DNA of 64,000 nucleotides from Streptomyces malachitofuscus (GCF_014650055.1 NZ_BMUF01000001.1:310001-374000), one strand, 5' to 3'. Positions 33,892 through 45,462 are shown, counted from the first letter of the stretch. The notes: generated from the sequence alone by a model not told the origin. Numbers and translations are program-made.

Positions 33892-36045
33892 TCAGCCGCG
33901 GTTCAGCTCGAACCACACCACCTTGCCCGTGCTCAGCCGGGTGGCACCCCAGCGCCGGGCCAGCCGGTTCACCAGATACAGCCCGCGCCCGCCCTCGTCC
34001 GTGGCGCGCGCCTGCCGCAGCCGGGGCAGCTGCGGCACGTCGTCACCGACCTCGCAGCGCAGCACGTCGGTGCGCAGCAGCCGCAGCGTGACCGGCCGCG
34101 TCGCGTACCGCACGGCGTTCGTCACCACCTCGCTGACCAGCAGCTCCACCGAGTCGCTCAGGTCCTCCATGCCCCAGCGGGACAGCGCCCGCCGGGCCAG
34201 CCGGCGGGCCCGCCCGGGGGCGGCGTCCTCCGGCTCCAGGAACCAGTACGCCACATCGCTCGGCGCGATCCCGTCGAAGCGGGCGGCCAGCAGCGCGATG
34301 TCGTCGTCCCGGTCGCCCGGGCCGAGCATGTCCAGCACCTCGTCGCACAGCGCCTCGAGCGGCGGCGGATGGTCCGGGCCGGTCAGCTGCGCGGTCGCGG
34401 CGAGCTTCTCGCGCAGCTGCTCGATACCGGTCCACACGTCCCGCAGCCGGGACTCCACCAGGCCGTCGGTGTACAGCAGCAGCGTCGCACCGGCGGGCGC
34501 GTCCAGCTCCACGGCCTCGAAGTCCACCCCGCCCACGCCGATCGGGGCGCCCGCGGGCACCCGCAGCACCTCGGCCCGGCCGCCCAGCTCCAGCAGGATC
34601 GGCGGCGGATGACCGGCGTTGGCGATGGTGATGCGGTGCGATACCGGGTCGTACACCGCGTACAGACAGGTCGCCATGCGGTCCACGCCGAGCCGCTGCG
34701 CCTGCTCGTCGAGGTGGTGCAGCACCTCCTGCGGCGGCAGATCGAGACCGGCCAGGGTCTGCGCGGTGGTGCGCAGCTGACCCATGATCGCCGCCGACGT
34801 CATGGAATGCCCCATCACGTCGCCGACCACCAGCGCCACCCGGCTGCCCGGCAGCGGGATCGCGTCGTACCAGTCGCCGCCGACCCGCGCGGTCTCCGCG
34901 GCCGGGAGGTAGCGCGAGGCGAGCCGCACACCGGTGCAGCGCGGCAGGTTCTCCGGCAGCATCGTGCGCTGCAGCTCGTCCGCGATGTACGCCTCCCGCC
35001 CGTACAGCACCGCCTTGTCGATGCCGAGGGCGCTGTGCGTGGCGAGCTGGGCGGCGACCAGCAGGTCGTCGGCCTCGAACGGGATGCGCTCCGGACGGCG
35101 CAGGAACAGCGCCGCGCCGATCACCCGGCGCCGGCCGCGCAGCGGCGCGAGGATCGCCCGCTGTCCGTCCGGGACCGCCGAGGCGCCGTCCTCACCCAGC
35201 AGTTCGGGCAGCGCGGCACGGGCGGCCGGCGCGTCCGTGAACACCGGCCGCACCCCGCGCAGCACCTCGGCGAGCGCGCTGCCCGGCCGTACCGTGCACA
35301 GCTCCTCGCCGACCGAGTCCAGCTCGGACGGCTCCGGCGGGGCGGCGACCGGCGCGAACCCGCCCTCGGTGTCCCGCTCGGCCGGAATCCGGTCGGTGCG
35401 GCGCAGCCGCAGCACCAGCGGGCCCGTGGGCCGCTCGTCGCCGACCGGCAGCGGATCGCGCAGATAGACCAGGATCGCGTCGGAGAAGGTGGGCACGGTG
35501 GCCCGGCACAGCCCCATCACGATCTCGTCCAGGTCGATGCCGCGGGCGATCCGCCGGGTGGCGGCGCCGACGAACCGCAGCCGGTCGCCGTCCCGCCGCA
35601 TCGGCGTCGGCCGCCCGGGCTGCGTCGGCTGCCCGGTGCGGCGTTCCTTCCCGTCGGGTGCCTGCGCCGGCGCAGGCCGGTCCTGCCCCGCGGCCGGCTG
35701 CACCGGGATGCCCTCCGGCACGGGACGCGGGCGGTGCGTATCCGGTTCGGCGCCCTGTCCTGCGCCCGGCTGGGAATGCTCCGAGGCCGGTCCGTCCGCC
35801 GGGTCCCGGCCGGTGCCGTCCGGTGTCACCGTGTCCGGCGTGGTGGCACCCGAGGAGCCCGGGGACGCCCCGGGCACGGGTGGCTCACCGCCGGAGCGGC
35901 CCTGTACCGGTAAGGCGGCCCCGGTGCCCGGCACGCGGGCCGGTGGCGGGGTACGCAGGAGCGCCCCGCGGGGATCCGCGGGGTCCACGCCCGGCTGCGG
36001 GCGCTCGAAGGAGGTCGGCTGCTCCGTCACGCGTGTCGAGTCCAT
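33892..36045 (-). CDS. RsbU-type PP2C phosphatase fused to an RsbW-like ATPase
   Basis: A 717-residue regulator. Residues 1-150 are a Pro/Gly-rich disordered tail. A GAF-like domain follows (about 165-345), then a SpoIIE/PP2C domain (ASRYLPAAETARVGGDWYDA, ALVVGDVMGHSM, TLLLYTDGLVE, DDIALLAARFD), then a C-terminal HATPase_c domain (LLVSEVVTNAVRYATRP, DEGGRGLYLV, GKVVWFELNRG). Such fusions control anti-sigma/anti-anti-sigma partner switching in Streptomyces. No transmembrane helix or signal peptide is visible, so it is cytoplasmic. Confidence 0.92.
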   Translation of the reverse strand: MDSTRVTEQPTSFERPQPGVDPADPRGALLRTPPPARVPGTGAALPVQGRSGGEPPVPGASPGSSGATTPDTVTPDGTGRDPADGPASEHSQPGAGQGAEPDTHRPRPVPEGIPVQPAAGQDRPAPAQAPDGKERRTGQPTQPGRPTPMRRDGDRLRFVGAATRRIARGIDLDEIVMGLCRATVPTFSDAILVYLRDPLPVGDERPTGPLVLRLRRTDRIPAERDTEGGFAPVAAPPEPSELDSVGEELCTVRPGSALAEVLRGVRPVFTDAPAARAALPELLGEDGASAVPDGQRAILAPLRGRRRVIGAALFLRRPERIPFEADDLLVAAQLATHSALGIDKAVLYGREAYIADELQRTMLPENLPRCTGVRLASRYLPAAETARVGGDWYDAIPLPGSRVALVVGDVMGHSMTSAAIMGQLRTTAQTLAGLDLPPQEVLHHLDEQAQRLGVDRMATCLYAVYDPVSHRITIANAGHPPPILLELGGRAEVLRVPAGAPIGVGGVDFEAVELDAPAGATLLLYTDGLVESRLRDVWTGIEQLREKLAATAQLTGPDHPPPLEALCDEVLDMLGPGDRDDDIALLAARFDGIAPSDVAYWFLEPEDAAPGRARRLARRALSRWGMEDLSDSVELLVSEVVTNAVRYATRPVTLRLLRTDVLRCEVGDDVPQLPRLRQARATDEGGRGLYLVNRLARRWGATRLSTGKVVWFELNRG

Positions 36046-36319
36046 CCGTCCGGCGCACGCCGTGCGCGCGGTTCGTCCCGCCGAAACTCCGATACCCGGA
36101 ATACATGCCCCCGGAACGGATTTCGCGTGTGGTCAGAGGTTGTTCCTGCGCCGCCGGCTGACCGTCCTCGGCCGGTACCGGTGTTTCCGTACCCCTCGCT
36201 CACGTCCTGCCGCCCCTCGGTGACGTTTGGTCAAGCCCAGCGCGCGCTCCGGTAGTTGTTTCTCCGCGCCCTTGCGGACGACGATCCTACGTTTCCCGCC
36301 CGGGGGCGCAGCAAGGGTC

Positions 36320-37012
36320 TCACGAGGACACATGCGCGGGAGTGCGGTCCCAGTCCTGTGGCAGTGACGGTACCGTCCAGGACGGATCGGGGCGCCAGTT
36401 CTCCCAGCCGTCCGAGAACGGCGGCCCCCAGGCGTCGATCACCGCGACCGCCGCCCGCCCGGCCTCCCGCACCCTTCCGGCCAGCGCGGAGTCCACCAGA
36501 CCGTCCCGCTGTGCCTGCGCGAACTCGTCCTCGTCCCGCCAGTGCCAGCCGCGGTCCGGGTGCACGGAGATGTCCAGGAAGTGATCCTCGGAGTCCACCC
36601 CGCCCGCCCAACGGGCCAGCGGCTGCTCCAGGTTCACGTACCAGTTCTTGAACCGCCAGCCCGGGTCCCAGAACAGCCACACCGACCAGGGGTCGCCGGG
36701 CCGGGCCAGCTTCAGCACCCCGGTGCCGAACCAGTGGTCCCGCTGCACCGTGCGCGGCTTGGTGTACCGGGTGGCGAGCGGCTCCTGGTGCACGGGTGTG
36801 CCGTCGGCGAGCACCGGCTTCACGCACTCGGTGCCGGGCGCCATCCACACGGCGAGCAGCTCCGAGTCGTCGCGTACGACCGTGACGGGGCGCGCGATAT
36901 GAATGCGCGCGCCGCCGTTCTCCCGGTAACGCCACAGGATCTGAGCCCCGGGCGCCCAGTGGCCGGCCGCTCGCCCCGCTTCCTCGCGCTTCATCGCTCC
37001 GCCCTCTGCCAT
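36320..37012 (-). CDS. DUF402 family protein
   Basis: A 230-residue protein matching DUF402 (FomD-like barrel): GAQILWRYRENGGARIHIAR, VKPVLADGTPVHQE, DPWSVWLFWDPGWRFKNWYV and FLDISVHPDRGWHWRDEDEF. Relatives hydrolyse nucleotide mono- or diphosphate conjugates. The substrate here is unknown. TAATAT ends six bases before the ATG at 37012, which favours this start with a leaderless mRNA over the internal ATG at 36994. Confidence 0.87.
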   Translation of the reverse strand: MAEGGAMKREEAGRAAGHWAPGAQILWRYRENGGARIHIARPVTVVRDDSELLAVWMAPGTECVKPVLADGTPVHQEPLATRYTKPRTVQRDHWFGTGVLKLARPGDPWSVWLFWDPGWRFKNWYVNLEQPLARWAGGVDSEDHFLDISVHPDRGWHWRDEDEFAQAQRDGLVDSALAGRVREAGRAAVAVIDAWGPPFSDGWENWRPDPSWTVPSLPQDWDRTPAHVSS

Positions 37013-37018
37013 GAGCAG

Positions 37019-37024
37019 ATATTA
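37019..37024 (-). promoter_or_regulatory. Leaderless promoter -10 element (DUF402 gene)
   Basis: On the minus strand TAATAT is followed by six bases and then ATG. It is a strong -10 match in GC-rich surroundings, with no ribosome-binding site between. Confidence 0.6.
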
Positions 37025-37084
37025 GGTGCCCCGGGCATACGACGCTGCGGCGCCCGTCACGGTTCTCGCCCGGGGCACGGGGCT

Positions 37085-38488
<1,404 letters not shown>

Positions 38489-38545
38489 CGTGGTACCTCC
38501 GAGGAGTCACAGCAGCGGTCCCTGACGAGCGTATTCCCGGACATG

Positions 38546-38585
38546 CCCGCCGCCCCGCCGCGCGGGTGCGCGGCGGGGCGGCGGG
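38546..38585 (-). terminator. Terminator after the M28 aminopeptidase gene
   Basis: A perfect 18-bp stem (38546-38563 with 38568-38585) and a four-base loop, 17 bp beyond the aminopeptidase stop. It separates that gene from fumC. Confidence 0.75.
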
Positions 38586-38601
38586 TCCGTGGGGGGAATG
38601 G

Positions 38602-40026
38602 TCAGCCGTTGCGCAGGGTCACATCGTCCAGGAGGAAGCTGGTCCGCAGGCTGTAGTCCTCGCTCGCGGTGAAGGTCAGGGTGACCGTCTGTCCCGCGTA
38701 CGCCGAGAGATCGACCGACCGCTGCACATAGCCGCTGCCGGCGTCGACGTTGGACAGGGTGGCGAGCGTGGTGCCGCCGGCCCGCACGGTGAACCTGTCG
38801 TACGCGCGTGAGCCGGACTCGTCGGTGTCGATGTGCAGCCAGTAGCTCAGCGACGCCTGGGAGCAGCCGGGCGGAACGGTCACCGTCTGGCTGATCGACT
38901 CGGTGCTCGTGGACCCGTTCCCGCCCAGCCAGGCGAACCGGGTTCCGTCGTGGGCCGACCCGCCCGTGTGGGCGCCGATGACGCCGGTGTTCCCGGTCCA
39001 CGGCGAAGTCCCGCTCTCGAACCCGCCGTTGCCGACGGCGCCGGCGGTGTCGCAGTCGCCGCCCGTGCCGGTGTCCACGGCCCGCTGCCAGAGGGTGTAC
39101 GCGATGCCGTCGGAGGCGCGGTCGAGACCGGTGGTGTTGATGTTGGTGAGGGTGTCGCAGGACCGGTGGTAGCAGGGGTCGTAGGCGGAGCCGGAGGTCC
39201 CGCCCCACTTGGCGGCCTGCGCGGAGGTCTTCCGGGCACTGGCGCCCATCGCGTAGCCGGAGGTGGGGATCCCGTACTGCTCGAAGGAATAGTCGTCGCT
39301 GCGCCCGGCGCCCTCGGTGTTCTCCTCGGGCTGCAGGCCCAGCGAGTCCCAGTACGCCTTCATCGGCGCGGCGGCCGCGGAGGTGATGTGGTTGATGAAG
39401 TAGCCGCCGTTGGTGGAGGCGACCATGTCGAAGTTGTAGTACGCCTTGATCCTGGCGCGCTCGCCGGACGACAGCGAACGGACGTAGAAGTCGGACCCGT
39501 TGAGGCCCTGTTCCTCGTCGGTCCACCAGGCGAAGCGGACCCGGTTGCGCATGGCCGGGTTCTGCTGGGCCAGCGTCAGGGCGGTCTCGAGCAGGGCGGC
39601 GGAGCCGGAGCCGTTGTCGTTCATGCCGGGTCCGGCGGAGACGCCGTCGAGGTGGGCGCCGAACATGTACACGTTGTTGGCGTCGCCGTGGGGCCACTCG
39701 GCGATGAGATTGGGGCCGGCCCCGCTGGTGCAGCCGGAGGTGCACGGCTGCTCGGTCACGGTGTAGCCGGCGGCCTGCAGCCTGCCCTTCACATAGGCGA
39801 CGGAGTCGTCGTAACCCTGTCCGGTGGACCGGCGGTTGCCGCCGTTCCGCCCGGCGATGGCGCTCAGCTCGTTGAGGTGCGCCTTCACCTTGTTCACGTC
39901 GACATCGGGCGCGGCGCTGACGGTGGTGTCCGTGGTGGTCCGGGAGTCGGCGGCCACGGCGGGGAGTGTTCCGCAGCCCAGCACGACGGCGAGCGAGACG
40001 CCCGCGACGGCGAATCTTCGTTTCAC
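38602..40026 (-). CDS. Secreted M28 aminopeptidase with C-terminal domain
   Basis: A 474-residue exported zinc peptidase: a signal peptide ([17 protein letters not shown] to AVAAD), a propeptide, then the M28 domain with metal ligands in [20 protein letters not shown] (His and Asp) and catalytic Glu in [11 protein letters not shown], plus NFDMV. The last 150 residues form a beta-rich CBM-like or pre-peptidase C domain ([23 protein letters not shown]). It resembles S. griseus aminopeptidase. GTG 40026 has GGAGGA five bases upstream. Confidence 0.92.
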   Translation of the reverse strand: MKRRFAVAGVSLAVVLGCGTLPAVAADSRTTTDTTVSAAPDVDVNKVKAHLNELSAIAGRNGGNRRSTGQGYDDSVAYVKGRLQAAGYTVTEQPCTSGCTSGAGPNLIAEWPHGDANNVYMFGAHLDGVSAGPGMNDNGSGSAALLETALTLAQQNPAMRNRVRFAWWTDEEQGLNGSDFYVRSLSSGERARIKAYYNFDMVASTNGGYFINHITSAAAAPMKAYWDSLGLQPEENTEGAGRSDDYSFEQYGIPTSGYAMGASARKTSAQAAKWGGTSGSAYDPCYHRSCDTLTNINTTGLDRASDGIAYTLWQRAVDTGTGGDCDTAGAVGNGGFESGTSPWTGNTGVIGAHTGGSAHDGTRFAWLGGNGSTSTESISQTVTVPPGCSQASLSYWLHIDTDESGSRAYDRFTVRAGGTTLATLSNVDAGSGYVQRSVDLSAYAGQTVTLTFTASEDYSLRTSFLLDDVTLRNG

Positions 40027-40273
40027 CTTGTCTCCTCCGGGAGGTGGCTGTGGGGTGAGCCACGCAAGGATTGACATGGCATGTGCATGTCGGAGTGACG
40101 AGAAGACTCACAGCGTTGGTTGAGCCCGTCAACGGAAAAGGCGGGGCGGAGCCCACATTGTCCGAAAGAAGCACACGAAGTCCGTTATCCGGACAGCTGG
40201 GTTGAGGGGGCCGAGCACTCGGCGTACGCCGGTCGGCCCGGAGGACCCCGACCGCCTCAAGAACTCCCGGTAC

Positions 40274-40314
40274 GGGACGGGCGGGGGGCGGAAGAACCGC
40301 CCCCCGCCCGTCCC
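40274..40314 (-). terminator. Terminator of the class I fumarase gene
   Basis: A perfect 18-bp stem (40274-40291 with 40297-40314) and loop AAGAA, immediately past the fumarase stop on the minus strand. Confidence 0.8.
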
Positions 40315-40320
40315 TTGGGG

Positions 40321-42000
40321 CTATGCCAGTCCCGGCCCCCGCATGGGGATCGACGTGAACGTCGGCTGCTGCGGCGAGGGGTCCTGGAAGAAGTCGTTGC
40401 CCTTGTCGTCCACGACGATGAACGCCGGGAAGTCCTCGACCTCGATCTTCCAGACCGCCTCCATGCCGAGCTCCTCGTACTCGACGACCTCGACCTTCTT
40501 GATGCAGTCCTGCGCCAGGCGGGCCGCGGGACCGCCGATGGAGCCCAGGTAGAAGCCGCCGTGCGCGTCGCACGCGTCGGTGACCTGCTTGCTCCGGTTC
40601 CCCTTCGCCAGCATCACCATGGAGCCGCCCGCCGCCTGGAACTGCTCCACGTAGGAGTCCATCCGCCCGGCCGTGGTCGGCCCGAAGGACCCGGACGCGT
40701 ACCCCTCGGGGGTCTTCGCGGGTCCGGCGTAGTACACCGGGTGGTCCTTCAGGTACTGCGGCATCTCCTCGCCCGCGTCCAGCCGCTCCTTGATCTTCGC
40801 GTGCGCGATGTCGCGCGCGACGACCAGCGGGCCGGACAGCGACAGCCGGGTCTTCACCGGGTACTTGGTGAGCTCCGCGAGGATCGCCTTCATCGGCTGG
40901 TTGAGGTCGATCCGCACGACGTCGCCGGACTCGTCCAGCTGCTCGTCCGTCGTCTCCGGCAGGAACCGCGCCGGGTCCGTCTCCAGCTGCTCCAGGAACA
41001 CGCCCTCGGCCGTGATCTTCGCGACGGCCTGGCGGTCGGCGGAGCAGGACACGGCGATGGCGACCGGGCAGGACGCACCGTGCCGGGGCAGGCGCACCAC
41101 ACGCACGTCGTGGCAGAAGTACTTGCCGCCGAACTGCGCCCCGATGCCGATCCTCTGCGTCAGCTCGAAGACCTTCTCCTCGAGCTCCTTGTCCCGGAAT
41201 CCGTGCCCGAGCGGCGACCCCTCGGAGGGGATCTCGTCCAGGTAGTGCGCGGAGGCGTACTTCGCGGTCTTCAGCGCGTACTCGGCCGATGTGCCGCCGA
41301 CCACGATCGCCAGGTGGTACGGCGGACAGGCGGCCGTGCCCAGTGAACGGATCTTCTCCTCCAGGAACTTCATCATGGAGGCCTCGTTCAGGACGGCCTT
41401 GGTCTCCTGGTACAGGAAGCTCTTGTTGGCCGACCCGCCGCCCTTGGCCATGAACAGGAACTTGTACGCCCCGCCGTCCGTCGCGTACAGCTCGATCTGC
41501 GCCGGCAGGTTCGACCCGGTGTTCTTCTCCTCCCACATGGTGAGCGGAGCCATCTGCGAGTACCGCAGGTTCAGGTTCTTGTACGCGTCGTAGATGCCCT
41601 TGCTCAGGGCCTCCTCGTCACGTCCCGACGTCAGCACGTTCTGCCCGCGCTTGCCCATGACGATCGCCGTGCCGGTGTCCTGGCACATCGGCAGCACGCC
41701 CGCCGCCGCGATGTTGGCGTTCTTCAGCAGGTCCAGGGCGACGAACTTGTCGTTGGCCGACGCCTCGGGGTCGTCGATGATCCGGCGCAGCTGCGCCAGG
41801 TGGGCGGGGCGCAGGTAGTGCTGGATGTCGCGGATGGCCTCCTCGGCGAGCTTGCGCAGCGCCTCCGGCTCCACCTTGAGGAACGTCCGCCCGTCGGCCT
41901 CGAAGGTGGACACACCTTCGGAGGTCACCAGCCGGTAGGGGGTGGTGTCCTCTCCCATGGGGAGCAGATCGGCGTACTCGAACTCAGGCATCTCGCCCAT
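40321..42000 (-). CDS. Class I (4Fe-4S) fumarate hydratase
   Basis: A 559-residue enzyme of the FumA/FumB type, converting fumarate to malate with an iron-sulfur cluster. Cluster and fold markers are [36 protein letters not shown] and VSCSADRQA, and the beta-subunit-like C-terminal half has [18 protein letters not shown] and GPTTAGRMD. Length is normal. The cluster makes it sensitive to superoxide, and the class II enzyme encoded nearby is a natural backup. Confidence 0.95.
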   Translation of the reverse strand: MGEMPEFEYADLLPMGEDTTPYRLVTSEGVSTFEADGRTFLKVEPEALRKLAEEAIRDIQHYLRPAHLAQLRRIIDDPEASANDKFVALDLLKNANIAAAGVLPMCQDTGTAIVMGKRGQNVLTSGRDEEALSKGIYDAYKNLNLRYSQMAPLTMWEEKNTGSNLPAQIELYATDGGAYKFLFMAKGGGSANKSFLYQETKAVLNEASMMKFLEEKIRSLGTAACPPYHLAIVVGGTSAEYALKTAKYASAHYLDEIPSEGSPLGHGFRDKELEEKVFELTQRIGIGAQFGGKYFCHDVRVVRLPRHGASCPVAIAVSCSADRQAVAKITAEGVFLEQLETDPARFLPETTDEQLDESGDVVRIDLNQPMKAILAELTKYPVKTRLSLSGPLVVARDIAHAKIKERLDAGEEMPQYLKDHPVYYAGPAKTPEGYASGSFGPTTAGRMDSYVEQFQAAGGSMVMLAKGNRSKQVTDACDAHGGFYLGSIGGPAARLAQDCIKKVEVVEYEELGMEAVWKIEVEDFPAFIVVDDKGNDFFQDPSPQQPTFTSIPMRGPGLA

Positions 42001-42134
42001 TCCTCACTCGACGGAAGACCGCCCGCCTCCGTCGGCGGGCGCTCACCAGCGTAGGACCTGCCCCCGGCGGCGAACCTGTGAGGTTGTCCTCAGTTGTCCG
42101 CCCCAGAGGGTAGTCGCGATCTATCGCGTTTGGG

Positions 42135-42146
42135 TACGCTGCTGCC
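42135..42146 (+). promoter_or_regulatory. Leaderless promoter -10 element (DUF1707 gene)
   Basis: TACGCT at 42135-42140 is followed by six bases and then the GTG start at 42147. No ribosome-binding site is present. Confidence 0.55.
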
Positions 42147-42854
42147 GTGGACCTTCAGAAGCACGCCCAGCAGCCGGACTCCGCACCCGACACCGCGGCG
42201 GGGGCCGCCGGGCTGCGCGCCTCCGACGCCGACCGGGACCGTATCGCCGACCTCCTGCGCGAGGCCCTCGCCGAGGGCCGCCTGACCGCCGACGAGCATG
42301 CGGAGCGCGTCGAGGGCGTGCTGGCCGCCAAGACGGTGGGGGAACTGGACGTGTTCGTCCGGGACCTGCCGATAGCCCACCAGCGGCGCGCGACGCACAT
42401 CTCCGCCCCCAGCCGCCCCACCACGGGCGCGATCCCGGCGGACCCCGACGACAACGTGGTCGCGGTGTTCAGCGCGGCCACCCGTAAGGGCCGCTGGCGG
42501 ACCGGCCGCCGCATCCACGCGTACGCGATCTTCGGCAGCGTCGAGATCGACCTCAGCGAGGCGATGTTCGACCACCAGCAGGTCATGATCAAGGCGTTCT
42601 CGGTGTTCGGCAGCGTCGAGATCCGCGTCCCGGAGAACGTGTCGCTGCGCGGCACGGGCGGCGGCGTGCTCGGCGCCTTCGAGGTGGACACCCTCGACGC
42701 GACCGACGAGGAGGCCCCGGTGGTCTTCGTCGACGGCTGGGCGGTGCTGGGCAGCGTCGAGGCGCGGCCCAGGCGCGGCAAACTCGTCGCGGACATCCTC
42801 GACCGGGTGCAGCGCACGGTCGACAAGAGCATGCGCAGGCATCTCGGCCACTGA
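42147..42854 (+). CDS. DUF1707 domain protein
   Basis: A 235-residue soluble protein. Residues 20-75 are the DUF1707 domain (GLRASDADRDRIADLLREAL onward, with HAERV and DVFVRDLP). The remainder is a LiaF-like/cell-wall-active-antibiotics-response beta helix with repeated FGSVEI units (IFGSVEIDLSE, VFGSVEIRVPE, VLGSVEARPR). Related proteins respond to envelope stress. The family's biochemical role is not settled. Confidence 0.88.
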   Translation: MDLQKHAQQPDSAPDTAAGAAGLRASDADRDRIADLLREALAEGRLTADEHAERVEGVLAAKTVGELDVFVRDLPIAHQRRATHISAPSRPTTGAIPADPDDNVVAVFSAATRKGRWRTGRRIHAYAIFGSVEIDLSEAMFDHQQVMIKAFSVFGSVEIRVPENVSLRGTGGGVLGAFEVDTLDATDEEAPVVFVDGWAVLGSVEARPRRGKLVADILDRVQRTVDKSMRRHLGH

Positions 42855-42962
42855 CCCGGCACCGGCGGAGCCCCGTCGGGGACTCAGTGCATAGGCGCGC
42901 GCACATCGGGTAAGCCTTGCTGCATCGTCTCTCGCTCGCGAAGCCGTCGTCAGGAGTAGACC

Positions 42963-43337
42963 GTGCTGCAACCGCCGCATTCGTCCCTGCAGGTAGCCGC
43001 CGTTCCGGCCCAGCGAGCGGCAGCGCGGGAGAGGGACCAGGACGCGCCCTGGCACACCGAGGCCGTGTGCCGGCGCGACGAGGCGGGGCTGTTCTTCGCA
43101 CCGTCGAAGGAGCCCACCGCCGCCCGGCTCTCCCGCGAGGAGGCGGCCAAGCGGGTCTGCGCCCGCTGTCCGGTCATGGTCGAGTGCCGCGAGCACGCCC
43201 TGCTCCAGCCCGAGCCCTACGGCGTCTGGGGCGGCCTCACCGCGGCCGAGCGCCGCGTGGTCCTGGCCCGCCGCAGGCGCCGCGAAATGGAACTGAAGAA
43301 GGCCGCCGGCCAGAGCCGCATAGCCGCGGCCGGCTAG
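42963..43337 (+). CDS. wblI: WhiB-like iron-sulfur regulator
   Basis: A 124-residue Wbl protein. Four cysteines (Cys36, Cys66, Cys69, Cys75: C-x29-C-x2-C-x5-C) can hold a [4Fe-4S] cluster. A GVWGG turn (residues 87-91) and a basic C-terminal tail (ARRRRREMELKK) contact sigma factor and DNA in this family. Position beside glpX and close similarity to my memory of S. coelicolor SCO5046 suggest wblI. The GTG start (GTGCTGCAACCG) follows AGGAGTAGACC. Confidence 0.9.
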   Translation: MLQPPHSSLQVAAVPAQRAAARERDQDAPWHTEAVCRRDEAGLFFAPSKEPTAARLSREEAAKRVCARCPVMVECREHALLQPEPYGVWGGLTAAERRVVLARRRRREMELKKAAGQSRIAAAG

Positions 43338-43357
43338 TCGGCAGCGCGCTGTGAAAA

Positions 43358-43383
43358 GGCGCCCTCTCCGCACAGAGGGCGCC
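43358..43383 (+). terminator. Terminator after wblI
   Basis: GGCGCCCTCT pairs with AGAGGGCGCC around CCGCAC, then CCTTCTC follows. It lies 20 bp past the stop. A near copy, AGGGCGCCCC/GGGGCGCCCT with TTCCGCACAG between, lies at 43501-43530. Confidence 0.75.
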
Positions 43384-43416
43384 CTTCTCGACGCCGGGTG
43401 GGACCACCCACCTCAA

Positions 43417-43494
43417 GGGGCGCGGGGCTGTGACATCGGCGGCTCCGCCGCGTGGGCGCGATCAACCACAACGCACCCGCACCCGCCCACGCGC
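43417..43494. repeat. Dispersed Streptomyces repeat, copy 1
   Basis: A 78-bp element beginning GGGGCGCGGGGCTGTGACAT and containing GGCGGCTCCGCCGCGTGGGC. It resembles intergenic repeats that I have seen in many Streptomyces genomes. It is repeated 161 bp downstream with only two or three differences. Confidence 0.85.
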
Positions 43495-43577
43495 ACGAAC
43501 AGGGCGCCCCTTCCGCACAGGGGGCGCCCTGTTTCCGCGCCGGTTCCTGTCCGGCGCAGGACGGAACAGCTCACCTG

Positions 43578-43655
43578 GGGGCGCGGGGCTGTGACATCGG
43601 CGGCTCCGCCGCGTGGGCGCGATCAACCACGACGCACCCGCACCCGCCCGCGCGC
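43578..43655. repeat. Dispersed Streptomyces repeat, copy 2
   Basis: A near-identical second copy of the element at 43417-43494. Each copy is preceded by a GGGCGCCC-type hairpin, so the whole unit (hairpin plus element) appears tandemly duplicated in the 362-bp gap between wblI and glpX. Confidence 0.85.
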
Positions 43656-43699
43656 CGCAGGTACCCCGCGCCGCAGGCACCCCGCACCGAACGGCGACG

Positions 43700-44734
43700 T
43701 CACTTCGCCCGGTCGAAATCGACCGCGCTGTACGCCCGCAGCTTGCTCAACCGGTGCTCGGAGTCGATCCTGCGCACCGTCCCGGACTTCGACCGCATCA
43801 CGATCGAATCGGTCGTGGCCGTCTCCGACCGGTACCGCACCCCTCGCAGCAGCTCACCGTCGGTGATCCCGGTCGCCACGAAGAACACGTTGTCCCCGGT
43901 GACGAGGTCCTCCGTGGTCAGCACCCGGTCGAGGTCGTGCCCCGCGTCGATCGCCCGCTGCCGCTCCTCGTCGTCCTTCGGCCACAGCTTGCCCTGGATG
44001 GTGCCGCCCAGGCACTTCACCGCGCAGGCCGAGATGATGCCCTCGGGGGTGCCGCCGATGCCGAGCAGCAGGTCGATGCCGGTGCCCTCGCGCAGCGCGA
44101 GGATCGAGCCGGCGACGTCGCCGTCGGAGATCAGCTTGATGCGCGCACCGGTCTCCCGGATCTCCTTGATGATGCCCTCGTGCCGCGGCCGGTCGAGGAT
44201 CACCACGGTGACGTCCTCGGGAGTGACCCGCTTGGCCTTGGCGACGCGGCGGATGTTCACGTTCACCGGGGCGTTGATGTCGACGAAGTCGGCGGCCTCC
44301 GGGCCGGTGACCAGCTTGTCCATGTAGAAGACGGCGGAGGGGTCGAACATCGAGCCGCGCTCGGCGGCGGCCAGTACCGCGATGGCGTTCGTCATGCCCT
44401 TGGCGGTCAGCGTGGTGCCGTCGATCGGGTCGACGGCGATGTCGCACTCGGGCCCGGTCCCGTCGCCCACGCGCTCCCCGTTGAAGAGCATCGGGGCCTC
44501 GTCCTTCTCCCCCTCGCCGATGACGACGACGCCGTTCATCGAGACGGTGGAGACGAGGGTGCGCATGGCGCGCACCGCGGCACCGTCGGCGCCGTTCTTG
44601 TCGCCGCGCCCTACCCAGCGGCCCGCGGCCATCGCCGCTGCCTCGGTGACCCGTACGAGCTCCAGGGCGAGGTTGCGGTCGGGGGCCTCGGAGGGGACAT
44701 CGAGCTCGGACGGCAAGTGATGGTGTTCGGTCAT
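43700..44734 (-). CDS. glpX: Class II fructose-1,6-bisphosphatase (GlpX)
   Basis: A 344-residue lithium-sensitive-fold phosphatase, the main gluconeogenic FBPase of actinobacteria. Markers are [20 protein letters not shown], the metal site [36 protein letters not shown] and [10 protein letters not shown]. It acts in the cytosol on fructose 1,6-bisphosphate. The ATG at 44734 ([10 protein letters not shown]) is chosen over an upstream in-frame start because the extra 36 residues look unrelated. Confidence 0.95.
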   Translation of the reverse strand: MTEHHHLPSELDVPSEAPDRNLALELVRVTEAAAMAAGRWVGRGDKNGADGAAVRAMRTLVSTVSMNGVVVIGEGEKDEAPMLFNGERVGDGTGPECDIAVDPIDGTTLTAKGMTNAIAVLAAAERGSMFDPSAVFYMDKLVTGPEAADFVDINAPVNVNIRRVAKAKRVTPEDVTVVILDRPRHEGIIKEIRETGARIKLISDGDVAGSILALREGTGIDLLLGIGGTPEGIISACAVKCLGGTIQGKLWPKDDEERQRAIDAGHDLDRVLTTEDLVTGDNVFFVATGITDGELLRGVRYRSETATTDSIVMRSKSGTVRRIDSEHRLSKLRAYSAVDFDRAK

Positions 44735-44859
44735 CGGAGCGCACCTTTCTGTACGACGACGGCCGGATGAGGGTGTGGCCATGACTCTATCGTCAGACAG
44801 ACAAAATGAGCAGGGCCCCCCACGGATGAGCGCTTCGGGCACCTGCGACGATAGGGGGC

Positions 44860-45384
44860 GTGGCAGGAACGAGCAGCATGCAGAAAACGGCCCGGGACAT
44901 GATCCTTTCCCTGGCCCTCATCGTGCTCGCCGCGGGAGTCGTCTGGCTGTTCATCCCGCACGAGGACGGCGAACCCGACATCAAGCGGGTCGACTACCGC
45001 GTCGACCTGCTCACGGCCCGCCGGGCCGCCTCCTACCCCGTGGCCGCGCCCGAGGGGCTGCCCGAGGCGTGGAAGCCCACCTCCGTCCGCTTCCAGAGCG
45101 CCGAGGCCGACGCCTGGCACCTCGGTTTCCACGCCCCCGACGGGGAGTACGTGGCGGTCGAGCAGTCCGCGGGCAAGCGTGCGGCGTTCATCGAGGACAC
45201 CACGCAGGGCGCGGCGAAGACCGGGGCCACCCAGCAGATCGACGGCAGGACGTGGACGCGCTACGAGGGCGACCACTACGACGCGCTGGTCCTGGAGGGC
45301 ACCGAGGGCTCGACCACGGTCGTCACGGGCACGGCGTCGTTCGGGCAGCTGACGCAGATGGCCGAGGCGCTGCGCACCGAGTGA
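44860..45384 (+). CDS. DUF4245 membrane-anchored protein
   Basis: A 174-residue protein with one N-terminal helix ([19 protein letters not shown]) and an external domain matching DUF4245: [31 protein letters not shown] and [18 protein letters not shown]. The function of the family is unknown; it usually sits beside glpX, divergently, as here. The start is GTG 44860. A GTG-to-ATG alternative lies at 44878. Confidence 0.88.
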   Translation: MAGTSSMQKTARDMILSLALIVLAAGVVWLFIPHEDGEPDIKRVDYRVDLLTARRAASYPVAAPEGLPEAWKPTSVRFQSAEADAWHLGFHAPDGEYVAVEQSAGKRAAFIEDTTQGAAKTGATQQIDGRTWTRYEGDHYDALVLEGTEGSTTVVTGTASFGQLTQMAEALRTE

Positions 45385-45393
45385 GCCCCCACT

Positions 45394-45457
45394 CACGGCT
45401 CAAGGGGCGGGCCCCGTCGGATCGGCCGATCCGACGGGGCCCGCCCCTTGAGCCGTG
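45394..45457. terminator. 64-bp perfect palindrome, bidirectional terminator
   Basis: Bases 45394-45425 are exactly complementary to 45426-45457, leaving no loop beyond the four to six bases that must open at the centre (GGCC). It lies between the convergent DUF4245 and nitroreductase genes, whose stops are at 45384 and 45463. Confidence 0.88.
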
Positions 45458-45462
45458 TGGTC

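Noticed and set aside
38507..41536. A 1009-residue minus-strand open frame across the aminopeptidase and part of the fumarase
   Set aside because: It is the wrong frame over two well-conserved enzymes and is Arg/Gly-rich throughout.
43417..43655. Ends of an insertion sequence
   Set aside because: The two 78-bp copies are direct, not inverted, with no transposase or target duplication between them.
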